The position numbers and the translations under genes are program-made. Below the pieces are notes generated by a model. It was given only the letters and a program-made list of their open reading frames with translations, was not told the DNA's origin and did not search any database. This document shows, piece after piece, positions 16,112 through 25,419 of a stretch of DNA of 64,000 nt (its first letter is position 1; each line of letters begins with the position of its first letter). The DNA comes from Pyxidicoccus sp. MSG2 (GTDB lineage Bacteria; Myxococcota; Myxococcia; Myxococcales; Myxococcaceae), in the NCBI RefSeq assembly GCF_026626705.1, contig NZ_JAPNKC010000001.1, forward strand, positions 62,001 through 126,000. Direction: 5' to 3'.

Positions 16112-17262
16112 ACCAGGTCCCGCACGCCCCGCGCGGCGAGCCCTGCCGGCACGAGCCGGAAGAGTGAGTCGCGCAGGAAGCGGCCGGTGGGGCTCTCCAT
16201 CTGCGCAAGCTGTCCCAGTCGCCACGAGCGGAGCACGAGCTGGTTGGCGCGCTCGCGGCGGCGCTGCTCGTAGGTGACGAGGGCGCGCGTCACGTCGGCT
16301 TCGGTGGACAGACACTCCGAGAGCACCACTGCGTCCTCAATGGCCTGACACCCGCCCTGCCCCAGGTTGGGCGTCATCGGGTGCGCGGCGTCACCGAGCA
16401 GCGTCACCCGGCCGTGGCTCCAGCGATGCAGCGGGGGCCGGTCGTGGATGTCGGTGCGGACGATGGCGTCCTCCGGCGTGGAGGCCAGGAGGTCTGCGAT
16501 GGGGGCGTGCCAGCCTCCGAAGACTTCCTGGAGCCGGGCGCGCGTCGTGCCGGGAGCGTCGTGGCCACCGGGGGGCGCGTTGAGCGTGGCGTACCAGTAC
16601 ACCTGCCCGAAGCCGATGGGGACGACGCCGAAGCGCGCGCCACGGCCCCAGGTCTCCGAGACGTGGCCCGGGCGCGCGCCGGGGACCTCGGGGGAGATTC
16701 CGCGCCAGCTCGTGTAACCGGAGTACCGCAGGGGCGCGTCGCCGAGCAGCCCGCTGCGCACGGCGGAGCGCAGGCCATCCGCGCCCACGAGGACGTCGCC
16801 CGTCACGGTGCTCCCGTCCGACAGCGTCACCGTCACCTGGTGGTCGTCGGTCCGGAAGCCCGTCACCGCGAGCCCGAGCCGGACGTGCTCGGCACCAGCG
16901 TGCTCCAGGAGGACGCCCTGAAGCCGGGCGCGGTGGAGGCAGGTCATGGGGATGCCCAGTTCCTGCTGGAGTCGCTGGATGGGGAGCCGGGTGATGGCCG
17001 CTCCCGAGGGCCGGAGGATGGCGCTGTCGGTGGGACTGGCACCGGCCGCGGCCACGGCGTCGGAGAGGCCGATGCGGCGCAGGGCCACGGCGGCGTTCAT
17101 CTGGACGATGATGCCCGCACCCACCCAGCGCAGCGCGTCCGCGCGCTCGAAGACGGTGACGGTGTGGCCCGCGCGGCGGAGCGCCCAGGCCAGCGTGAGG
17201 CCACCGATTCCGGCACCGGCGATGAGGATGTGCCTGGGAGTGGAGCCCGTGACAATTGACAT
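16096..17262 (-). CDS. FAD-dependent aromatic-ring-type monooxygenase
   Basis: The 388-residue enzyme is of the p-hydroxybenzoate-hydroxylase-like class, which uses NAD(P)H and O2 to hydroxylate a substrate. The Rossmann dinucleotide motif GAGIGG is at residues 16-21, ERADALRWVGAGI follows the second strand, the DG motif appears as VLVGADGLRSAVR, and the second FAD motif as GDAAHPMTPNLGQGG. Length is typical. The substrate cannot be inferred, because no pathway genes surround it. The start at 17262 places the FAD motif at the usual distance from the N-terminus. Confidence 0.85.
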   Translation of the reverse strand: MSIVTGSTPRHILIAGAGIGGLTLAWALRRAGHTVTVFERADALRWVGAGIIVQMNAAVALRRIGLSDAVAAAGASPTDSAILRPSGAAITRLPIQRLQQELGIPMTCLHRARLQGVLLEHAGAEHVRLGLAVTGFRTDDHQVTVTLSDGSTVTGDVLVGADGLRSAVRSGLLGDAPLRYSGYTSWRGISPEVPGARPGHVSETWGRGARFGVVPIGFGQVYWYATLNAPPGGHDAPGTTRARLQEVFGGWHAPIADLLASTPEDAIVRTDIHDRPPLHRWSHGRVTLLGDAAHPMTPNLGQGGCQAIEDAVVLSECLSTEADVTRALVTYEQRRRERANQLVLRSWRLGQLAQMESPTGRFLRDSLFRLVPAGLAARGVRDLVRSAG

Positions 17263-17361
17263 GGAGTCTCATTAGCGCACGGCTCGCCGCCGTGGGTAGG
17301 GCAATGCTATGGCATGCGTGATTGAGCGAGCGGGGGATGCTCGCACCGGAGAGGTGCGCAA

Positions 17362-19866
17362 ATGCGAGTCATGAGGCTGCTGGGCCTGGGTGCAACGTTG
17401 ATGCTTTGCGCCTGCACCGTGCCCAGCCTGGAAGAACTGCTCGGCGACCGCTCTGTCAAAGTGGAAGCGGCCTTCAACTTCAAGGCCGGCTGCATCGTCG
17501 TCGAGGTTCGCGACAAGGATGCGCCAGCGAAGTCCGAACGAGTCTCCTTCGACGTCCTCGCGCGAGCTGCGTCGGAACGAAGGGTCGACACCGTGATTCG
17601 ACGCCACGACGACTGGGGGCTATCCCTGGAAGTCATTGCCACCGCGCACGAGCAGTCGTGCAGCGGGCCCGAGGTCGCGCGCGACACGCGGACGGTGGCA
17701 CTGGACGCCGAGGGCGTGAAGACGGTGGCCGTCGCGTTGAGCGCAGTGGACGCCGACGGTGACGGGTTCATGCCCACGTCAGGTGGCGGCACCGACTGCG
17801 CGGACAACGACGCCACCGTCTCGCAGCACACTTTCTACCGGGACGCGGATGGGGATGGCTACGGCGGCGCGGACGACATGGTTCGGGGCTGCACGGTACC
17901 CTCGACCCAGTACGTACTCCGGGGCGGCGACTGCAACGACGCAAGCACCGAGCAGGCGCCGGGCAGGTCCGAACTGTGCGACGGCCTGGACAACGACTGT
18001 GCCGGTGGCATCGACGACGGCCTGACCCAGTTCAGCTTCTACAAGGACGGGGACGGGGACGGCGTCGGGGCGGGCTCGGTGATGATGGGCTGTGCCATTC
18101 CAGCCAATCACGTGGCGTCCGGCAACGACTGCAATGACACCGACATCCAGATCAAGCCTGGGTTGCCAGAGACGTGCGACGACAAGGACAACGACTGTGC
18201 TGGCGGCGTCGACAACGGCCTGCCGGTGGCCACCTATTACCGGGATGCGGATGCCGATGGCTTCGGCAAGGCCTCGGACTCGCTGCAGAAATGCAGGATG
18301 CCCGCTACTGGGTATGTGACCGACAGCACCGACTGCGATGACACAGCAAGCGCCGTGAATCCCAACGCGACCGAGGTGTGCAACGACATCGACGACAACT
18401 GCCGCGTTGGTACGGATGAGGGCTTCAACAAGTCGTGGTACCGGGACGAGGACGGGGACAGCTACGGGCGTCAGGACCAACTGGTGACGAATTGCACGCG
18501 GCCCACGGGCTATGTGGCGCCGACCGCCATCTTCGACTGCAACGATGGCGACAGCGCGGTGAAACCCGGGGCTCTGGAGCTGTGCAACGAGATCGACGAC
18601 AACTGCGACAACAGTGTGGATGAGCCCTTCACCACGGGGATGACCCGGAAGGGCGCCGCCTGCAGCACCGGCCCTTCTTGCACGGGCATCTACGTGTGCA
18701 ACGCGGCGAAGGACAACACCACCTGCAATGCGCCTGCGTCCATCAACTACTACCCCGATGCGGATGGAGACGGGGACGGAGCCAACGCCGCCGCCGCTTC
18801 GGTTTTCTGCTCCGACCAGCCCGCTCCACCCAACGCGTCGACCGTGAAAACGGACTGCGACGACGCGGACAAGTACAACAAGGGCAACGGCACCGAGGTC
18901 TGCGACCAGCGTAACAACAACTGCGACCCCGGGAGCCTGGTAGACGAGGGCAACGTATGCGCGGGCGCCGGCTGGAAGGAGCTGACGGACACGGTGCTTG
19001 GGGGCCGCAACTGGAACACGGTGGCCATCAACAAGGACAGCCCCACCGGCTACCCCGTGTGGATTGCTGGAGCCAACGGTGCGCTGGCCCGCCGCGCCAG
19101 CGCGGGCGATCCGTTCACGAGCTTCGACGGAGCGTGTGGCACCACAACCTGGAACTCAGCCTGGGTGAACATTGATGGCAGTGTGTTTCTCGCGGGCAGT
19201 GGGGGCTGGGTGGCCTGGCACGATGGAACCACGTGCGTTCAACAGCAACCGCTGGAAGGCGGCAGCAACGCCACAGGCATCATTGGCTTCCGCGAAGAAA
19301 TGCTGACGATACTCGTCGTGGTGGATGAAGGGGGCCGCATGCACGGCTGGTTTCTAGGCAATGTGCCGACAGTGTTGGATGACAACCTTCCCCTCTATAG
19401 GGACGTTCACGGGTTCGACAGCTCACGGCTGTTCATCGTGGGCCAGGAGGCAGTGAGCCCCAACAAACCTATCATCGAGACCTTGACCGACGGGCCGGGC
19501 ACCAGCCCCATGACCGCGCAGGGCTCGAACAATTCCAGCCTGCGCAGCGTCTGGATGGTGTCACCGGCGCTCGCATACGCGGTCGGAGACGCTAGTTACA
19601 TCACCAGGTGGACAGGGACGACCTGGCTGACCGTGACGCCTCCGGCGGCCGCTGAATTCACGAGCGTCTGCGCGCCGGACCGCTCATCGGTCTACGTCAC
19701 GGATGCCGCGGGCGTCATCCGTCGCTACACGGGGAACCAGTGGGCGCCGGCGCTGTACACCCCAGGGTCCGCAGCTCCGCTCAAGGACATCGCGCTCGTC
19801 TCCCCGACCAGCATCTGGGCCGTGGGCCCGAACGGGCGCGTCCTCCACTTCCCCGAGCTCCCTTGA
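17362..19866 (+). CDS. MopE-motif lipoprotein with C-terminal propeller-like region
   Basis: This 834-residue protein has signal MRVMRLLGLGATLMLCAC and lipobox cysteine 18. Residues 130-530 contain five repeats of the putative metal-binding motif known from copper-binding MopE (ELCDGLDNDCAGG, ETCDDKDNDCAGG, EVCNDIDDNC, ELCNEIDDNC, EVCDQRNNNC). They alternate with acidic YRDADGDGYG-type calcium-binding-like loops. The C-terminal third has Trp/Gly-rich repeats (WIAGANGALARR, VYVTDAAGVIRRYTG, IWAVGPNGRVLHF) like the propeller lipoprotein at 5700-7652. It is probably surface-anchored; ligand and role unknown. Confidence 0.8.
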   Translation: MRVMRLLGLGATLMLCACTVPSLEELLGDRSVKVEAAFNFKAGCIVVEVRDKDAPAKSERVSFDVLARAASERRVDTVIRRHDDWGLSLEVIATAHEQSCSGPEVARDTRTVALDAEGVKTVAVALSAVDADGDGFMPTSGGGTDCADNDATVSQHTFYRDADGDGYGGADDMVRGCTVPSTQYVLRGGDCNDASTEQAPGRSELCDGLDNDCAGGIDDGLTQFSFYKDGDGDGVGAGSVMMGCAIPANHVASGNDCNDTDIQIKPGLPETCDDKDNDCAGGVDNGLPVATYYRDADADGFGKASDSLQKCRMPATGYVTDSTDCDDTASAVNPNATEVCNDIDDNCRVGTDEGFNKSWYRDEDGDSYGRQDQLVTNCTRPTGYVAPTAIFDCNDGDSAVKPGALELCNEIDDNCDNSVDEPFTTGMTRKGAACSTGPSCTGIYVCNAAKDNTTCNAPASINYYPDADGDGDGANAAAASVFCSDQPAPPNASTVKTDCDDADKYNKGNGTEVCDQRNNNCDPGSLVDEGNVCAGAGWKELTDTVLGGRNWNTVAINKDSPTGYPVWIAGANGALARRASAGDPFTSFDGACGTTTWNSAWVNIDGSVFLAGSGGWVAWHDGTTCVQQQPLEGGSNATGIIGFREEMLTILVVVDEGGRMHGWFLGNVPTVLDDNLPLYRDVHGFDSSRLFIVGQEAVSPNKPIIETLTDGPGTSPMTAQGSNNSSLRSVWMVSPALAYAVGDASYITRWTGTTWLTVTPPAAAEFTSVCAPDRSSVYVTDAAGVIRRYTGNQWAPALYTPGSAAPLKDIALVSPTSIWAVGPNGRVLHFPELP

Positions 19867-19877
19867 GCCCGGGGCAT

Positions 19878-19892
19878 GGGGCGCAGCGCCCC
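19878..19892. terminator. Short GC hairpin between convergent genes
   Basis: GGGGCG (19878-19883) pairs with CGCCCC (19887-19892), and flanking GGGG/CCCC can extend the stem. It occupies the 31-base gap between the stop of the MopE-motif lipoprotein and the stop of the lytic transglycosylase on the opposite strand. No T-run. Confidence 0.4.
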
Positions 19893-19897
19893 ACCCC

Positions 19898-22132
19898 TCA
19901 GCGCTGCACTACCGCCGCATAGTTCCCGTACCGCGTTTGGATTTCCGACACGTACTTCACCGGCTCGGAGCCACGGCAGAAGCCGTGGCGTGCGCGCCGG
20001 TAGTGCTTCGGCTTCTCCAGCAGGAGCATGGCCTTCTCCACGTTGCCGAACCACCGGTTGGGGTCCAGGCCCTGCTCCTGCGCAATCCGGCGCGCGTCGA
20101 GCACGTGGCCGAGCCCCGCGTTGTACGAGGCGAGCGCGAAGCGCAGGCGCTGCTTGAAGGGAATCTCCGGCGCAATCCGGCCGATGAGCTGGTGCATGTA
20201 CTTCACACCCGCGTGGATGCCCTGGTCCGGGTCCTCCAGCTTGCGGAACCCCAGCTCCTTCCCCGTGGCGGGCATCACCTGGAACAACCCCTGCGCCCCC
20301 ACCCAGCTGCGCGCCTTCGGGTCGAAGCGGCTCTCCTGGAACATCTGCGCCACCATCAGCCGCCAGTCCAACCCGTAGCGCGCCGAGTACGACTGCACCA
20401 GCGGGTCATACGGAGAGATGGCGCCCGCGGACAGGGCCGTCTCCACCGTGGCCGGCGCCTCGTCACGGTGCCCCTCGAAGTAGCGGCGGCGCGACACGTT
20501 GTAGTCGACGCCGCGGTAGGTCTTCTTCACGAAGCCGTCGAGGAACGCGCGCAGCTTCGGGTTCTCCTGCCGCACCGCGAAGGCGATGCCGTAGTGCCCG
20601 TCCTTCCCAGCCGGCTCACCCTGCCCCGGCACCGTGAGCGCCGCCTCCACGTCATCGCGGTACACGCGCTCGGCGGCGAGGATGTGGCTGTCCGTCACCG
20701 TGTACGGAATCTCCCCGCGCGCCACGCGGTCGATGAGCGTCTCGGTGTCCATGTCCTCAGGCTCCTCGACGAGCGTGAAGCCATGCTGCGCCGCCAGCGC
20801 GCTCATGGTGTCGAAGTGGCTGGACGACTTGCGCAGGTGGATGGCCTGGCCCTTCAGCGCATCGAGCGACGCGGGCTTCGCAGCCCCGGCGCGCTGCACG
20901 AGGACCTCGTCCACGTAGAGGTACGGCGTGCTGAAGGCCACCTGCTTCGCGCGCTCGGGCGTGGCGGTGAGCGCGGCGGCGATGACGTCGCCACGCCCCT
21001 CCTTCAGCCACGAAATGAGCTGCTCGTACGTCGGCGGCACCACCACCTCCAGCCGCACCTTGAGCGCCTCCGCCGCGAGCTTCGCCATCTGGTAGTCGAA
21101 GCCGGCCTGCTCTCCCCGGTGGAGGAAGTACGTCACGGGGCTGTTGCGCGTGAGGACACGGAGCACTCCGCGCTTGCGGATGCCATCCAGGTCCGCGGTG
21201 ACGAGCCTGTCCCGGTGCTCGGTGAGGGCTCGCTCCACGAGGAAGGCATCCAGCGCGGCGCGCAGCGCGGGGTTCTCCAGACGCACGGCCCACGCGAGCT
21301 GGCGCCCTTCCGCGATGGGGAACAGCCCTTCCACGTCCGGGTTGTACGTCTCCATCGCCGTGAGCAGATGGCTGTCCACCACCGTCAGCGGTCGCTCCCC
21401 GCGAGACACCTGCCACGCGAGCTCCTCGGGGTCGAGCGTCTCCGGCACCGCCTCGACGACGAGCCCCGGAGCCTTCCCGTTCGCCAGTTCCTTCAGCGAG
21501 GCGGCGAAGGTGGAGCTGGCGCGCACGTGCACGGTGCGCCCGGCCAGCTCCTCTGGCTTGCGAGGCAGCCCCTTCTCACCGCGCTTGCCCACGACGACCT
21601 CGCTCACCCGGGCCATGGGGCGCGTGAAGGCGATGTCCTTCGCGCGCTCCGGCGTCACCGTGAGGTCGGCGGCGATGATGTCCCCGCGCCCCTCGCGCAG
21701 CAGTGGGATGAGCTGGTCGAAGCTATCGACGGCGAGGAACTCCACCGCCATGCCGTACTTCTCCGCGAAGCGCTCCAGCAGCGCCCGGTCCTGCTCCCGG
21801 GGCATGCCCTCGCGCGGGAGCGAGTCCTCCTCGGTGCCGTCCACCAGGACGCGCAGCGTGCCGCGCTTGCGCAGTGCCGCGAGGTCTCCGGTGAAGGGCG
21901 GCTCGGGCGGCGGTGCGGGCTCCTCGACCTGGGCCACGGCCGTGGGCACCTCGGCCCGGGCCAACAGCGCTTCGGGGAACGGCGGGTCCTCCGGCTCCAC
22001 GGCCGCGCTCGGCGTGGGCGGCGCGGGCGGCGGCTCCACGGGCTCCCGCTTGCAGGCGGTGGCAGTCACGAGCAACGCGGCGGCGAGCAGCCACCGCGAG
22101 GACGACAGGCTCCAGCAGGACGAATTGACCAC
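19898..22132 (-). CDS. MltF-like lytic transglycosylase lipoprotein with two solute-binding domains
   Basis: The 744-residue envelope protein has a signal with a slightly non-canonical lipobox (TATAC, C27). Two family-3 solute-binding domains follow in tandem (about 85-310 and 315-550), each starting with a LRVL segment and repeating EGRGDIIAADLTVTPERAKD / EGRGDVIAAALTATPERAKQ. The C-terminal SLT domain (about 575-744) has the catalytic glutamate in QMFQESRFDP (E600), GAQGLFQVMP and FALASYNAGLGHV. E. coli MltF has a single binding domain. The GTG at 22132 is chosen because GGGGGAG precedes it and it begins the signal; the frame to 22210 lacks such support. Confidence 0.85.
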   Translation of the reverse strand: MVNSSCWSLSSSRWLLAAALLVTATACKREPVEPPPAPPTPSAAVEPEDPPFPEALLARAEVPTAVAQVEEPAPPPEPPFTGDLAALRKRGTLRVLVDGTEEDSLPREGMPREQDRALLERFAEKYGMAVEFLAVDSFDQLIPLLREGRGDIIAADLTVTPERAKDIAFTRPMARVSEVVVGKRGEKGLPRKPEELAGRTVHVRASSTFAASLKELANGKAPGLVVEAVPETLDPEELAWQVSRGERPLTVVDSHLLTAMETYNPDVEGLFPIAEGRQLAWAVRLENPALRAALDAFLVERALTEHRDRLVTADLDGIRKRGVLRVLTRNSPVTYFLHRGEQAGFDYQMAKLAAEALKVRLEVVVPPTYEQLISWLKEGRGDVIAAALTATPERAKQVAFSTPYLYVDEVLVQRAGAAKPASLDALKGQAIHLRKSSSHFDTMSALAAQHGFTLVEEPEDMDTETLIDRVARGEIPYTVTDSHILAAERVYRDDVEAALTVPGQGEPAGKDGHYGIAFAVRQENPKLRAFLDGFVKKTYRGVDYNVSRRRYFEGHRDEAPATVETALSAGAISPYDPLVQSYSARYGLDWRLMVAQMFQESRFDPKARSWVGAQGLFQVMPATGKELGFRKLEDPDQGIHAGVKYMHQLIGRIAPEIPFKQRLRFALASYNAGLGHVLDARRIAQEQGLDPNRWFGNVEKAMLLLEKPKHYRRARHGFCRGSEPVKYVSEIQTRYGNYAAVVQR

Positions 22133-22297
22133 GATGAACTCCCCCTCCTCATGGCCCGTGGACTGCCGCCCGGAGGCGGAAATGGCGCACGGCCATCCTC
22201 GTCCCCACATCTAGCCGATTTCCCCCGCTGGAATCATCCTCACCCGGAGTACGGGGCGCACAGGCCGGTGTACGGTGCTGGGACGAGGAGACGACGC

Positions 22298-22891
22298 ATG
22301 AAGACCAAGGCCGCGCCACCGCTGGCCCTGCTCCAGGGGCGGAAGACCCTGCCGCTCATCGAGGCCTACTTCGAGCTGAACCACCTGAAGCAGCTCTTCC
22401 GTCAGGGCTGGCTGCGCGTCGGCATTCCTCCAGAGCGATGCGAGAGCGTGGCGGAGCACTCGTTCTTCGTCGCGCTGCTGGGCCTGTTCGTCGCGGACGG
22501 CTTCTTCCCCGAGGCGGACGCGGCGAAGGTGGTCCGCATCGCGCTGCTGCACGACCTGGGCGAAGCGTACGCGGGTGACATCACCCCGCATGACGGCGTG
22601 GACAAGGAAGCCAAGCACGCGCTGGAGCGACGCGCCGTGGAGACCATCTTCGGCAAGCTGCCGCGCGCCGCGGAGTACCTGGCGCTGTGGGACGAGTACG
22701 AGCGCGGCACCTCCTTCGAGGCGCGGCTGGTGCGGCAACTGGACCGCCTGGAGATGGGCCTGCAGGCGTGCGTCTACGAGCACCAGGGCATGGGCGACCT
22801 CTCCCAGTTCTACGCCTCGGTGGACAAGGCGCTGGAGGCCCCCGAGCTGCGCGCCGTGCTGGCGGAGCTGGAGGCCCTCCGGCCCGCGTGA
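22298..22891 (+). CDS. HD-domain phosphohydrolase (YfbR/HDDC2-like)
   Basis: This 197-residue cytoplasmic protein has the HD-family metal site of 5'-deoxynucleotidase-type enzymes: CESVAEHSFFVALLG (H54), LLHDLGEAYAGDITPHD (H85, D86) and QLDRLEMGLQA in the last third. Such enzymes dephosphorylate deoxynucleoside monophosphates; the exact substrate is not readable here. GAGGAG lies eight bases before the ATG. The open frame runs on upstream for 2.5 kb opposite the transglycosylase gene, which is a composition artefact. Confidence 0.82.
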   Translation: MKTKAAPPLALLQGRKTLPLIEAYFELNHLKQLFRQGWLRVGIPPERCESVAEHSFFVALLGLFVADGFFPEADAAKVVRIALLHDLGEAYAGDITPHDGVDKEAKHALERRAVETIFGKLPRAAEYLALWDEYERGTSFEARLVRQLDRLEMGLQACVYEHQGMGDLSQFYASVDKALEAPELRAVLAELEALRPA

Positions 22892-22909
22892 GCCCTGCCC
22901 CGCCCCGCC

Positions 22910-23758
22910 TCAGCCGAACCAGCGGCCCGAGGGCGGCGCGAAGACGCGGACGCGCTCGTAGAGGGATGCGGGTAGCCGAGCACGGATGGTGGCCTGGACC
23001 TCCTCCGGACTGTGGGCCTGACTGAAGTGCATCAGCACCAGCGCTTCGTTCCGGAAGAGGTCGGCGCGTGCCGCGAGCTCATCCAGGTGGAGGTGCCAGC
23101 GCTCCTGCGCGTCCTGCACGGTGTGGCCTGCGTCCACGAAGGTGCACTCGATGACGAGGACGCGCGAGTCGAGCACGGATGGCTCGGTCTCCAGCACCCG
23201 TGAGAGTGTGTCGGTGGCGTAGGCCAATTCGAGCCGGTCCACCTCGTCGAGGAGGTTCTCCCCCGCCTGCCTGCGCCGCGCGATTTCTTGCGGCGGAAGG
23301 CCGTGGAACTCGTGCCGCAGCTTGGAGATGCGCCGGAGGAACTGGTAGCCGAGCGAGGGCACCGGGTGGTGCGTGCGGAAGGCGCGCACGTGCAGGCCAT
23401 GCCCGAGCGCATGGACGTCCCCTGGACGCAGGGGGACGGTGCGCACCTCCATGGAGGTGTGGTGCAGGCGGGACAACACCGCGAGGGCCTCCTGCACGGG
23501 AGCCTCGATTTCGGCGGGCAGGAACACCTGCGGCGGCCCCTTGCCGATGAGCCGGCGGATGCCGAGCAGCGAGCCGAGGCCGCTGGCATGGTCCGGGTGG
23601 GCATGGCTGAGGAAGATGCGGTCCGTCCCGGCGAAGGAGCGGATGGGCACGCCCACGTCCAGCACCGAGTCCAGCTCCGGCACCTGGAGGGAGGTGTACA
23701 CGCCGCCGACGGAGATTCCGCGAACGGTATAGGGACCCGCTTGGACCTCGGTGAGCAT
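22910..23758 (-). CDS. Metallo-beta-lactamase-fold hydrolase, RNase Z-like
   Basis: The 282-residue product has the HxHxDH signature in SHAHPDHASG (H52, H54, D56, H57). Further ligands are likely in FRTHHPVPS, YATDT and VLMHFSQAH, and the spacing resembles tRNase Z-type members without the exosite arm. The substrate is unknown and a general phosphodiesterase role is as likely. The ATG at 23758 is eight bases downstream of the stop of the Cys-rich exported protein gene, so the two are probably one transcript. Confidence 0.75.
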   Translation of the reverse strand: MLTEVQAGPYTVRGISVGGVYTSLQVPELDSVLDVGVPIRSFAGTDRIFLSHAHPDHASGLGSLLGIRRLIGKGPPQVFLPAEIEAPVQEALAVLSRLHHTSMEVRTVPLRPGDVHALGHGLHVRAFRTHHPVPSLGYQFLRRISKLRHEFHGLPPQEIARRRQAGENLLDEVDRLELAYATDTLSRVLETEPSVLDSRVLVIECTFVDAGHTVQDAQERWHLHLDELAARADLFRNEALVLMHFSQAHSPEEVQATIRARLPASLYERVRVFAPPSGRWFG

Positions 23759-23766
23759 CCGCCCGC

Positions 23767-24183
23767 TTATTGCGCGACGGCCTGGCAGCCGCAACCGCAG
23801 TCGTTGAAGAAGGGCTCCTGGCCGGCGTCACAGACGAAGCGGATGGCCGCGCACTGGTCGGGGTCCTTCGAGACGTAGCGCAGGTTGGGGTCGCTGTAGT
23901 CGCAGCGCTTCTTCTCCTGGGGGCTGCCGTCCTCGCCCTTCGCGCTTTCGTCGGGCGAAGCGGAACAGACGCCGGCACAGTCGGCGCCGCCGTTGTTCGG
24001 GTCGCAGTCGTCGTTGGGGTCGTCCACGCAGGAATATCCGTCAGGGCAACCGATGCCCGCGAAGCCGCCACAGGCGGGGCTCGGGGGCGCGGCGGACTCG
24101 GGCTCCTGGGCGAAGGCGATGCCCATGGGCACGACGAGCCAGGCGGCCGCCAGGATGGCGAGCTTCTTCGCGGGGAGGGACAT
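23767..24183 (-). CDS. Small exported cysteine-rich protein
   Basis: The 138-residue protein has signal peptide MSLPAKKLAILAAAWLVVPM...AFAQ. The mature part has a cluster CGGFAGIGCPDGYSCVDDP followed by DDCDPNNGGADCAGVC, a pattern seen in Kazal-like or eight-cysteine secreted proteins. The C-terminal part DQCAAIRFVCDAG...FFNDCGCGC is also cysteine dense. AAGGAG precedes the ATG at 24183; the longer frame to 24285 is not supported. It is probably periplasmic or extracellular and disulphide bonded. Function unknown. Confidence 0.7.
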   Translation of the reverse strand: MSLPAKKLAILAAAWLVVPMGIAFAQEPESAAPPSPACGGFAGIGCPDGYSCVDDPNDDCDPNNGGADCAGVCSASPDESAKGEDGSPQEKKRCDYSDPNLRYVSKDPDQCAAIRFVCDAGQEPFFNDCGCGCQAVAQ

Positions 24184-24316
24184 GCGTGGCTCCTTGAGGT
24201 GGGGGTACCCAAGGATTGGGGCTCGCGCACGCATGCGGGGAGTGGACCCGCGGCCTGGGTGCCCTCCTGGCTGCTGGCTTGACACACGTCCCCGAGCGAG
24301 AGGGAACCGCGAGGAA

Positions 24317-25384
24317 TCAATCGCGGGCGCGCTCGTACTGCACGGGCCACTTCACCTCGGCCCGGAGCTTGCGGGCCGAGCGCAGGGGCCAGTACGGGTC
24401 TCGGAGCAATTCGCGCGCGAGGATGACCAGGTCGGCCTGCCCGGTGCGCAGCACGTGCTCGGCCTGCATCGCGGAGCGGATGATGCCCACGGCGCCGGTG
24501 GGGATGCCTGCCTCGCGTCGGATGTGCTCGGCGAAGGGCGTCTGGTAGCCGGGCCCCGCGGGAATCTTCACGCCGGGGACGACACCTCCCGAGGAACAGT
24601 CGATGAGGTCCACGCCGTCGAGCATGAGCAGCCGTGCGAGAGCGACGGAGTCCTCGAGGGACCAGCCTTCCTCCACCCAGTCGGTGCAGGACAGGCGCAC
24701 GATGACGGGGAGTTCGTCCGGCCACTTCTCACGCACGGCGCGCACCACTTCGCGCGTGAGGCGGACGCGGTTCTCGAACGAGCCGCCGTAGGCATCCGTG
24801 CGCTTGTTGGAGAGGGGCGAGAGGAACTCATGGAGCAGGTAGCCGTGGGCCGCGTGGACCTCGAGGACCCGGAAGCCGGCGGCGCGGGCGCGCACGGCGG
24901 CGTCGGCGAAGGAACGAATGACGCGGGAGATTCCCTTCGCATCGAGGGCGGTGGGCTCGGGATAGTCGGGGCCGAAGGGTGTGGAGGTCGGGCCGACGGG
25001 GCGCCAGGCTCCGGCATCGGCGGGCACGGCGCCCTCGCCGTCCCACGGGCGCAGGGTGGAGGCCTTGCGCCCGGCGTGGGCGAGCTGAACGCCGGCTACG
25101 GCGCCGTGCAGCTCGAGGAACCGGGTGATGCGGGCGAGCGGCTCGACGTGGGCATCCTTCCAGAGTCCGAGGTCCTGCGGGGAGATGCGGCCGATGTCCT
25201 CGACGGCGGTGGCCTCGGCGATGACGAGCGCCGCGCCGCCGACCGCACGGCTGCCCAGATGGACGAAGTGCCAGTCGTTCGCGAAGCCGTCGTCGCTGGA
25301 GTACTGGCACATGGGCGAGACGACGATGCGGTTGTGGAGCTGGACTCCGCGCAAGGCCAGGGGACTGAAGAGGAGGCTGCTCAT
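24317..25384 (-). CDS. Old yellow enzyme, YqjM/NamA class
   Basis: This 355-residue FMN-dependent NADPH dehydrogenase reduces activated C=C bonds of enals, enones or nitro compounds. Class-defining residues of Bacillus YqjM are present: C26 and Y28 in SPMCQYSS and the substrate-binding pair in HAAHGYLLHEFLSP. Also seen are QLAHAGRKAS and the FMN-phosphate region VGIIRS...LVILARELLRDPYWPLR. Length matches the family. A second, more distant family member is at 38414-39490. Confidence 0.88.
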   Translation of the reverse strand: MSSLLFSPLALRGVQLHNRIVVSPMCQYSSDDGFANDWHFVHLGSRAVGGAALVIAEATAVEDIGRISPQDLGLWKDAHVEPLARITRFLELHGAVAGVQLAHAGRKASTLRPWDGEGAVPADAGAWRPVGPTSTPFGPDYPEPTALDAKGISRVIRSFADAAVRARAAGFRVLEVHAAHGYLLHEFLSPLSNKRTDAYGGSFENRVRLTREVVRAVREKWPDELPVIVRLSCTDWVEEGWSLEDSVALARLLMLDGVDLIDCSSGGVVPGVKIPAGPGYQTPFAEHIRREAGIPTGAVGIIRSAMQAEHVLRTGQADLVILARELLRDPYWPLRSARKLRAEVKWPVQYERARD

Positions 25385-25419
25385 CTATCCTCCACGGGGC
25401 GTGGACAAGGGAGGCGCAC

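Noticed and set aside
19703..22297. Long plus-strand frame upstream of the HD phosphohydrolase
   Set aside because: It runs antisense to the lytic transglycosylase and is low-complexity Arg/Leu/His; only the part after 22298 has a ribosome site and a domain.
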